Shown piece after piece: positions 1-4,597 of a DNA stretch of 5,180 nt (its first letter is position 1; every line of letters starts with the position of its first letter). The notes under the pieces are model-generated. The model was not told the origin of the DNA and searched no databases. It saw only the letters and a list, made by a program, of their open reading frames with translations. The translations under genes were made by a program, and so were the position numbers. Source of the DNA: Pseudomonadota bacterium (GTDB lineage Bacteria; Myxococcota; Polyangia; GCA-2747355; JACKDQ01); contig JAUVBO010000340.1 in the NCBI GenBank assembly GCA_030591195.1, positions 1 through 5,180 of the forward strand, written 5' to 3'.

Positions 1-607
1 CAACCCTCACGATCCCGAGGGCACGGGCGAGACCGAGGTCACCCCCGACGCCACCCAGGGCACGAGTGAGACCGAGCCGACCACGACGGACACGACGGAC
101 ACGACGGACACGACGGCGCTCGAGCCAGAGGCCACGTTCGCCGCGCCGGCCAGCGGCGACGAGCTGACCGGCCCGGTGAAGGTCGAGATCAAGATCGGCA
201 ACGCGGACAGGTTCAAGCCCCAGAGCATCTCGCTCAAGGTCGACGGCCGCCACGTCCACGAGTGGATCAAGGCCCCGTGGACCACCGAGCTGACCCTCGA
301 GCCAGGCGATCACAAGCTCGTGGCCGTGGTCAAGGACCCCGACGGCAACCTGTTCGAGGTGCCCGAGGTCGCGATCAAGGTCAAGGCCACCGCGGCGCCT
401 GCTGCGACGAGCTCGCCGAGCCCGGCCGCCACCACCCCGCCTGCCACCGCTACCGCGCCAGCGCCCCCCACCACCACGGCGCCGACGACGCCGACCTTGC
501 CGGACATGGATGGGGGCGGTTGCTCGGTTGGCCCGACCCCGGCTGCCAACGCCAGCTGGCTGCTGCTCGGACTGCTCGCCCTGGTCTGCCGGCGCCGGCG
601 ACGCTGA
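1..607 (+). CDS. Exported Ig-like domain protein with MYXO-CTERM sorting tag (5' end outside window)
   Basis: The reading frame is open from base 2 to the TGA at 605-607, giving 201 visible residues; the true start lies to the left. From the window edge, residues 1-43 are an acidic, Thr-rich linker with DTT repeats. Residues ~44-128 look like a bacterial Ig domain (Big family): alternating beta strands, the phrases LKVDG and APWTTEL, then a GDHKLVAVVKDPDG turn-strand typical of the fold. Residues ~129-168 are a Pro/Thr/Ala linker. Residues ~169-201 are a MYXO-CTERM tag: GGGC (Cys174), a short helix from Trp186, then five Arg. Family knowledge says such proteins are exported, processed by a myxosortase and surface-anchored. 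The Ig domain may be a spacer or adhesive module, so no specific function can be named. A GTG at 176 is in frame but cuts off the first strand of the Ig domain, and I do not see it as a start. The gene is convergent with the PilZ-hotdog gene. Confidence 0.85.
   Translation, partial: NPHDPEGTGETEVTPDATQGTSETEPTTTDTTDTTDTTALEPEATFAAPASGDELTGPVKVEIKIGNADRFKPQSISLKVDGRHVHEWIKAPWTTELTLEPGDHKLVAVVKDPDGNLFEVPEVAIKVKATAAPAATSSPSPAATTPPATATAPAPPTTTAPTTPTLPDMDGGGCSVGPTPAANASWLLLGLLALVCRRRRR
89..115 (+). repeat. In-frame 9-bp tandem repeat (Asp-Thr-Thr)
   Basis: Three exact copies of gacacgacg lie at 89-97, 98-106 and 107-115, with a degenerate partial copy just before. They encode Asp-Thr-Thr units in the low-complexity linker ahead of the Ig-like domain. 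Because the unit is a multiple of three, copy changes would lengthen or shorten the linker without shifting the frame. A possible slippage-prone or O-glycosylated spacer is inference only. Confidence 0.8.
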
Positions 608-619
608 AGCCGACGGCAG

Positions 620-654
620 GCCCCGCGCCGGGGCGACCCTCACCTCACGAGGTG
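620..654. terminator. Pair of short hairpins between convergent genes (weak terminator candidate)
   Basis: The 60-bp gap between the convergent stops at 607 and 668 holds two inverted repeats. One is gcccc (620-624) with ggggc (630-634) and a 5-nt loop. The other is cacct (641-645) with aggtg (650-654) and a 4-nt loop. Neither is followed by a T-tract on either strand, so a classic Rho-independent terminator is not supported. The position between two gene ends makes a bidirectional terminator or RNA 3'-end stabiliser plausible. Stems of five pairs are also expected by chance in such GC-rich DNA. Confidence 0.3.
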
Positions 655-667
655 GTCTCCCGCCCGC

Positions 668-1693
668 TCAGCGATCGACGACCGCGCGGGCCATCCGCGC
701 CTCGGCCAGGACGCGACCGCCTCCCTCGACCCGGGCCTCGAAGGTCAGCACCCGGCCGTCCTCGCTGACCTGAACCACCTTCGCCGTGGTCGTCGCCCGG
801 CTGTCCACCTCGAGCGGCGGATGATGCGAGACCCTCAGCTGCAGCGACGCCCCGGCGGTCGTCACACCCGGAGGCAGCACGTCGATCAACGCCCTGATGC
901 TGGCTCGCTCGATCCAGTCCGCAGCCACCGAGGGAGCCAGGCCACAGCCGAGCTTCGTCCCCCTGGCCGCAAGATCGTCCTTCTTGACCACCGCGTTGAT
1001 GCGCTCCTGGAGTCCCGTCGGGTCCACGGACCAGACCACGGGAGCGAGCTCGACAACGGGGGTCGCCCGGAGGAGCTCCGGCGCGGCCCTGACCGGGGGA
1101 AGCTGGGCTGGGGCCAGCTGGGCCGGCTGGGCCGGGGCCAGCGTGGCCGGGACAGGCTCGACCGCGGTGCTCTCGGAGGTCAGCCGCGCGGCCGCGGCGT
1201 TGGCCGACTCGATCTCGAACTTGCCGGTGGGGTCGGGGGGAAGCTCGACGCCCCTGCCTTCGACCTTGGGCGAGCTGGAGGTGACGGACTGCGTGGCTCG
1301 ACGCTCCCGCACCGCCCGCGACACGCTGTGGGTCGCGGTCCGGGCGTCGAACGCCTCTTCGATCATCTCGTAGTAGTTCTCCCCTGGAGGGATGACGAAG
1401 TCGAGGCCCATCTTGTTCGTGTCGTCGAGCGCGCGTACCTTGCGCGCCCAGGCCACCATCGCCTCGAAGTTCGCCCGCTCCCCGTCCGGCAGCACCACCG
1501 CCCCGCCGAGCTCGGTGCCCGGGGCGGTGACGTAGTCGGAGGAGATGCAGAGCCCCCCGCGGGAGAGGTTGATCGTGAAGGCCCTCAGGCGCGGGTCGTG
1601 GTCGAACACGACGCGCAGGCGGGCGCGCACGCGGGTGAACCGCCGGTTCTCCACGCTTCCCCGACTTCCCGGGCTGCTTCCCTTGCTAACCAT
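668..1693 (-). CDS. PilZ domain fused to FlK-like hotdog thioesterase domain
   Basis: This is a 341-aa protein with no signal peptide or membrane segment, so it is probably cytoplasmic. Residues ~17-117 form a PilZ domain with both c-di-GMP-binding motifs intact: RRFTR (Arg17, Arg21) and NLSRGG (Asn42, Ser44, Gly47). Residues ~118-224 are a low-complexity Pro/Ala/Gln linker. Residues ~227-341 resemble the hotdog fold of fluoroacetyl-CoA thioesterase (FlK) relatives: WIERAS (Glu262) at the catalytic-Glu position, LPPG turn, VSHHPP (His290) at the catalytic-His position, then the LTFEARVEGGG and RAVV strands. The family's catalytic Thr seems to be missing, as the matching site reads Ala253-Pro254-Ser255. 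The loop before His290 is about two residues longer than in FlK by my manual alignment. It may therefore hydrolyse an acyl-CoA, or only bind an acyl ligand, under c-di-GMP control. ATG at 1693 lies 8 nt after GAGGG (1702-1706); the adjacent in-frame GTG at 1696 is only 5 nt away and less likely. It lies 116 bp downstream of the metalloprotease gene on the same strand. Confidence 0.85.
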   Translation of the reverse strand: MVSKGSSPGSRGSVENRRFTRVRARLRVVFDHDPRLRAFTINLSRGGLCISSDYVTAPGTELGGAVVLPDGERANFEAMVAWARKVRALDDTNKMGLDFVIPPGENYYEMIEEAFDARTATHSVSRAVRERRATQSVTSSSPKVEGRGVELPPDPTGKFEIESANAAAARLTSESTAVEPVPATLAPAQPAQLAPAQLPPVRAAPELLRATPVVELAPVVWSVDPTGLQERINAVVKKDDLAARGTKLGCGLAPSVAADWIERASIRALIDVLPPGVTTAGASLQLRVSHHPPLEVDSRATTTAKVVQVSEDGRVLTFEARVEGGGRVLAEARMARAVVDR

Positions 1694-1701
1694 CACGGCT
1701 A

Positions 1702-1706
1702 CCCTC
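1702..1706 (-). promoter_or_regulatory. Shine-Dalgarno site deciding the PilZ-hotdog start
   Basis: Read on the minus strand this is GAGGG. It sits 8 nt before ATG (1693) and 5 nt before GTG (1696), two adjacent in-frame candidate starts. The spacing favours the ATG. The choice changes the protein by one residue. Confidence 0.6.
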
Positions 1707-1729
1707 GCTCGGCCATCGAGCGCCAGCCG

Positions 1730-1758
1730 ATGCTAGCACGATCGAGCACGGGTGCGAC
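1730..1758 (-). promoter_or_regulatory. Weak candidate promoter for the PilZ-hotdog gene
   Basis: On the minus strand TAGCAT (1735-1730) resembles a -10 box, with GTCGCA (1758-1753) 17 bp upstream matching only three of six -35 positions. The distance to the start codon would give a leader of roughly 30 nt. Myxobacterial promoters are often poor matches to the E. coli consensus, so this is only a placement guess. The gap to the protease gene is large enough for an independent promoter. Confidence 0.2.
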
Positions 1759-1762
1759 GCGC

Positions 1763-1776
1763 TGCCGAGATCGGCA
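1763..1776. promoter_or_regulatory. Inverted repeat TGCCGA-N2-TCGGCA
   Basis: This is a perfect inverted repeat with 6-bp arms and a 2-bp spacer, lying between the protease stop (1810) and the PilZ-hotdog start. As a transcript it could form only a 5-bp stem with a 4-nt loop and no U-tract follows, so it is a poor terminator. Its place just upstream of the candidate -35 box would suit an operator. No matching regulator is encoded in the window. Confidence 0.3.
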
Positions 1777-1809
1777 AGGAGGGCGCGTCAGGGTGCCGCA
1801 GGTGGAGGA

Positions 1810-4008
1810 TCAGCCGCGGCGGCGACAGAGCCAGCCGAGGGCCAGCAGCCCCAGGAGCCCCCAGGGCAGCCCCCGGGCGCCGGGAGCGCCAGACAACGCG
1901 CAGCCGCCGGCGCCCGAGACCGACGCTCCACCGGTGGAATCGACGATATCGTCGGCCGGCTCCTGGTCGGAGAGGAGCTCGCTCGGGCGCTTGTAGGGCC
2001 CGGTGTCGTCCGGGTCGGGCCACCGGTAGTCTTGGTCCGCCGGTCTGTCGCGCACGTCGACCAGGGTGTAGGCCACCAGCAGCTGGTACTGCCCCGTAGC
2101 CTCGCCCGTGTTGACCGGCAACAGGTAGTAGGTCCCGCCCGGTACCAGCTTGTCGGCCCCGTCGTTGCTGTCGGTGCTGTCGGTGCTGTCGTCGCTGCCA
2201 ACCCGGAGCGCGAAGAAGGTCCCGTCGGAACGGAAGCTGTGCTCGGCGTCGATCGGGCGCAGCTGCCCGTCGATGGTCACCGGCTGGTCGCGACGCAGGT
2301 ACGCGCTCATCGTCGGCGCGGCCGAGCCGAGCTGCTGGATCAGCAGCCGCATCTCCACCGCGTTGTCCGGCACGCTGATCTTGTATTGCAGCGCCGCCGG
2401 CACCTGCTGGGCGCCGTAGAGCTCGCGCGTCCCGAGGGCCAGGCCGCTGCGCAGGCGCTGGTCGTCGAGGGGCACGATCCGCCCGCAGTCGGCGAAACCG
2501 GCGTCCTTGACCACCGCGCCGAGCTGAGCCGAGACCAGCGGACCGCTGATCTGGGCCACCTTGAGCAGCAGCGCCGCGGCGTCGCTGAACGAGGACTGCT
2601 CGGCGAGCGAGGCCATCGTGACGTAGAGCACCCGGTCCACCGCCGGCTTGTCACTCGCCATCTGCCGCGCGGTCCACAGCGCGCGGCCCCAGATCAAGCC
2701 ATCGTGGTGGGACTCGCCGATCAGATCGTCGGGGCAGCGCAGCGCCGGTCCGACCAGATCGCGAATGCTGCTGCCACCGTAGAGGCCACCCGCGTACTCA
2801 CCGACGGTGCCATCGCCGGCGAACGCCGACGAGAGCAGATCGGCGAAGCCCTCGTTGAGCGACCCGGGCACGCTGTTGAAGCCGCGCTCGTCGAAGCCCG
2901 ACGTCAGGTTCGAGGTCTCGGCAACGACCGAGTGGGTCAGCTCGTGGTAGATCACGTCGGCGTCGTAGGCGAAGTCGCGCTGGCCCTGGCCGAAGACGAT
3001 CTCGCCCCGTCCGTCGCCGTCGACGTCACCGAAGAAGGCGTTGGCGACGCCGTATGGCTGACCGCCCTTGAGCAGGTAGTGGAAGTTGACCAGCACCCGG
3101 ATCGTGTGACCACCCGCCCGGGAGAAATCGAACTGCTCGCCGAGCCAGCGGTGAAAGGCGTCGACGTGGTAGTAGGCGTGGACCTCCGCGAAGGGGTCGT
3201 CCATGCTCGGGTCGTCCGGCTCGTAGAGGTAGTTGCCATCCTCGTCAGGCACCGCCAGCCGCGTGCAGTCGAGCTGCATCCCACCGACCACCGCGCAGCG
3301 GCTGACGTCAGCGTGCTCGCCGGTGAGCTGCTCGGTGGAGGTCAGCCCGAGCAGCGGGCGGCGCTCGACCTGGCCGACCACGGGGTTGGGCAGGTAGGCC
3401 TTGCCGTCGACGTGGCGGCGGGCGGTGCGTCCGTACAGCAGCGCGCCATCCCGTGCGTCGACCAGCACGCGCCAGATCTCGAACGGCGAGGCGGTCATCG
3501 CGTCGACGACGTAGACCGGCCGCAAGCTGCTGGCGCGATGAAGCAACGCCCGCGTCGCCCGCCGGATCACCACCCCGGTGGCCCCCTTCCATCCCTGCAG
3601 CGCATCGCTGAGCCGCTCGGCAGAGAGGGTCGCGCCGGCCGCCGCCGCGGGCAGGGCCGGCAACGGCAAGAGCTTGCCCGTGGCCGCGATGATCCGGTGG
3701 CCGAGGATCAGCACCGCCACGTCCGCGCCGAGCACCGGCAAGCCAGCGACGCGCTGGCCGACGTGGACCACCAGACCTTGCCCCTGGCCGCCGAGGCGCA
3801 CCGTGCGCGCGACGGCGAGGGTGCCAGCCTGGGACTTCTCAGCCACTCCGAGGCGACGCAGGTGATCGCCGACGAAGGCGAGCGCCGCGGCGCCCGGATC
3901 TCCGGTGACCACCCGCTCCACGTCGGTGATCGCGCGGGCCGCAGCACGCGAGGGGGACAGAGCTGCGAGCGTCGCAAAGCAGATGATAGTCGACAGTGAT
4001 CGTCTCAC
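1810..4008 (-). CDS. Secreted M4/M36-type zinc metalloprotease with propeptide and MYXO-CTERM tag
   Basis: This 732-aa preproenzyme is predicted to cleave proteins outside the cell. Residues 1-26 are a signal peptide (MRRS, hydrophobic core, AARA before the likely cut). Residues ~70-112 match an FTP-like propeptide (GQRVAGLPVLGADV), and ~125-195 are PepSY-like (FEIWRVLVDARDGALL); both would act as inhibitor and chaperone. In the catalytic region, ~200-510, His355-Glu356-Leu-Thr-His359 is the HExxH motif, Glu386 in NEGFAD the third zinc ligand, and His434 in HHDGLIWG the likely transition-state His. AYLPNPV, FAEVHAYYHVDAFH and the H-x-x-G-x-x-W pattern lean to M36 (fungalysin-like) rather than classical M4. 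Residues ~525-648 resemble a pre-peptidase C-terminal (PPC) beta domain, and 700-732 are a MYXO-CTERM tag (GGC, Cys703; WGLLGLLALGWL; RRR). The GTG start at 4008 has a perfect GGAGGT 6 nt upstream and places the signal peptide at the N-terminus. All catalytic residues are present, so it should be active. Substrates are unknown. Confidence 0.9.
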   Translation of the reverse strand: MRRSLSTIICFATLAALSPSRAAARAITDVERVVTGDPGAAALAFVGDHLRRLGVAEKSQAGTLAVARTVRLGGQGQGLVVHVGQRVAGLPVLGADVAVLILGHRIIAATGKLLPLPALPAAAAGATLSAERLSDALQGWKGATGVVIRRATRALLHRASSLRPVYVVDAMTASPFEIWRVLVDARDGALLYGRTARRHVDGKAYLPNPVVGQVERRPLLGLTSTEQLTGEHADVSRCAVVGGMQLDCTRLAVPDEDGNYLYEPDDPSMDDPFAEVHAYYHVDAFHRWLGEQFDFSRAGGHTIRVLVNFHYLLKGGQPYGVANAFFGDVDGDGRGEIVFGQGQRDFAYDADVIYHELTHSVVAETSNLTSGFDERGFNSVPGSLNEGFADLLSSAFAGDGTVGEYAGGLYGGSSIRDLVGPALRCPDDLIGESHHDGLIWGRALWTARQMASDKPAVDRVLYVTMASLAEQSSFSDAAALLLKVAQISGPLVSAQLGAVVKDAGFADCGRIVPLDDQRLRSGLALGTRELYGAQQVPAALQYKISVPDNAVEMRLLIQQLGSAAPTMSAYLRRDQPVTIDGQLRPIDAEHSFRSDGTFFALRVGSDDSTDSTDSNDGADKLVPGGTYYLLPVNTGEATGQYQLLVAYTLVDVRDRPADQDYRWPDPDDTGPYKRPSELLSDQEPADDIVDSTGGASVSGAGGCALSGAPGARGLPWGLLGLLALGWLCRRRG
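2161..2196 (-). repeat. In-frame 9-bp tandem repeat in the protease C-terminal domain
   Basis: Four 9-bp units occur (gtcgttgct, gtcggtgct twice, gtcgtcgct on the plus strand). Read on the minus strand they encode SDDSTDSTDSND at residues ~605-616. The stretch interrupts the PPC-like beta domain between two predicted strands, so it is probably a flexible acidic surface loop that grew by slippage. An acidic loop could bind calcium, but no defined motif is visible. Confidence 0.75.
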
Positions 4009-4014
4009 GAATAG

Positions 4015-4020
4015 ACCTCC
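4015..4020 (-). promoter_or_regulatory. Strong Shine-Dalgarno site of the metalloprotease gene
   Basis: Read on the minus strand this is GGAGGT, a full match to the anti-SD core, 6 nt before GTG at 4008. It fixes the start. An upstream in-frame ATG at 4149 would put a charged, non-secretory 47-residue extension before the signal peptide. Confidence 0.85.
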
Positions 4021-4062
4021 ACGTCCTGGGGTCGGAGAACATGCTTGATGGCTGGAAGCCGC

Positions 4063-4074
4063 CCGCGATCGCGG
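4063..4074. repeat. 12-bp perfect palindrome upstream of the protease gene
   Basis: ccgcgatcgcgg is self-complementary over 12 bp and lies 55-66 bp upstream of the protease start codon, between it and the 14-bp direct repeats. It could be an operator, but GC-rich palindromes of this kind are common in such genomes. Confidence 0.3.
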
Positions 4075-4081
4075 ACGACGC

Positions 4082-4123
4082 CTTGCAAGGTGCGAGTTGC
4101 AGGGTGCGAACTGCAAGGTGTGA
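4082..4123. repeat. Three tandem 14-bp direct repeats upstream of the protease gene
   Basis: The copies are cttgcaaggtgcga (4082-4095), gttgcagggtgcga (4096-4109) and actgcaaggtgtga (4110-4123). Copies 2 and 3 differ from copy 1 at two and three positions. They are directly abutting, non-coding, and 74-115 bp upstream of the metalloprotease start. Iterated sites like this can be binding sites for an activator or repressor. A non-functional slippage product is the alternative. Confidence 0.7.
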
Positions 4124-4203
4124 GCCACGCGCCTCGCGATGCTAGGCATGCGAAATGGCAGCGCCCGGGTGAAGCGTGCTGGGACAGTCGAGTCGTGGGG
4201 CGT

Positions 4204-4232
4204 AAAAAAGCTAACTACAACAAACGGTTAGC
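4204..4232 (-). terminator. Rho-independent terminator of the DUF2892-type gene
   Basis: On the minus strand GCTAAC (4232-4227) pairs perfectly with GTTAGC (4215-4210) across an 11-nt loop, and the stem is followed at once by TTTTTT (4209-4204). It begins about 55 nt after the stop codon at 4287. The stem-plus-T-tract order fits only minus-strand transcription. It should insulate the protease gene from upstream read-through. The site is strikingly AT-rich for this window. Confidence 0.7.
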
Positions 4233-4255
4233 CGTGGCAAACCGCGACAGCGCCG

Positions 4256-4270
4256 GGGGGCGCAGCCCCC
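4256..4270. terminator. GC-rich hairpin just past the DUF2892-type stop
   Basis: gggggc (4256-4261) and gccccc (4265-4270) form a perfect 6-bp stem with a 3-nt loop, 17 nt downstream of the membrane-protein stop on the minus strand. No T-tract follows directly. It may aid pausing or protect the mRNA 3' end ahead of the better terminator at 4204-4232. Confidence 0.4.
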
Positions 4271-4286
4271 GAACGCCGCCGCCCGG

Positions 4287-4305
4287 TCAGGCGCCATCAG
4301 GCGCC
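4287..4305 (-). repeat. 9-bp direct repeat at the end of the DUF2892-type gene
   Basis: tcaggcgcc occurs at 4287-4295 and 4297-4305, 10 bp apart, each containing the palindrome ggcgcc. It encodes the polar C-terminal tail and includes the stop. Likely a small local duplication without regulatory meaning. Confidence 0.5.
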
Positions 4306-4505
4306 TCCTGTTTGACGCAGGAGGCCAGACCGGCCTTGCGCAGCATCCACACGGCTGGGCACCAGTTCGTCAAAGAAGACTGGAGCAGGTTGGCGCCGAC
4401 AAACGCTGTCAGCCAGACCCATCTGGGATCGTGTAGGGAGGCTAGCAGCAGGCTGAGCAGGATCACGACCCCGGCCATCAGGCGGAGTCCCCTTTCGACG
4501 GTCAT
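4287..4505 (-). CDS. Small DUF2892 (YgaP-TM-like) inner-membrane protein
   Basis: This is a 72-aa protein with two predicted membrane helices (residues ~8-24 and ~28-46) and a short polar tail. It matches what I recall of the DUF2892 family: N-terminal TVERGLRLMAG, FVGANLLQSSLTNWCPA with the conserved Cys49-Pro50, then LRKAGL. In other bacteria this domain stands alone or is joined to a rhodanese (sulfurtransferase) domain, as in E. coli YgaP; no rhodanese is visible here. Its biochemical role is unknown. ATG at 4505 has GAGGG (4512-4516) 6 nt upstream, and the family-typical N-terminus begins there. An in-frame ATG at 4559 would add 18 unrelated residues. The Cys-repeat gene ends 92 bp upstream on the same strand, so the two could be co-transcribed. 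A terminator follows downstream. Confidence 0.8.
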   Translation of the reverse strand: MTVERGLRLMAGVVILLSLLLASLHDPRWVWLTAFVGANLLQSSLTNWCPAVWMLRKAGLASCVKQEAPDGA

Positions 4506-4597
4506 CTTCGTCCCTCGCTGGTTGTCGTTTTCAGCGGGTGGGAGCCAACCGATGGCCAAAGGGGTTCACTCTCGGCGCAGCGGACCAGAAGCTGTAG

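Noticed and set aside
176..178. GTG at 176 as the start of the Ig-like protein
   Set aside because: The frame stays open to the left edge, the codon falls inside the Ig-like domain, and no ribosome site precedes it.
821..1996. Long plus-strand open frame opposite the PilZ-hotdog gene
   Set aside because: The product is an Arg/Gly/Pro-rich shadow with no domain, while the opposite strand shows clear PilZ and hotdog motifs. High GC leaves few stops in antisense frames.
2032..3999. 655-codon plus-strand open frame opposite the metalloprotease
   Set aside because: It mirrors the protease codons, lacks a recognisable domain, and the minus strand has HExxH, NEGFAD, a signal peptide and a strong ribosome site.
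4082..4123. Sigma-54 promoter or CRISPR-like array in the 14-bp repeats
   Set aside because: TTGCA is present but no GG at the required -24 spacing on the minus strand. The repeats abut without spacers, so they are not a CRISPR array.
4009..4149. Upstream start of the metalloprotease at 4149
   Set aside because: It would add 47 charged residues before a clear signal peptide and translate the 14-bp repeats; GTG at 4008 has an ideal GGAGGT.
4124..4150. Imperfect inverted repeat around atgctaggcat
   Set aside because: Only four contiguous pairs around a 3-nt loop plus a bulge; no better than chance and no link to a start or stop.
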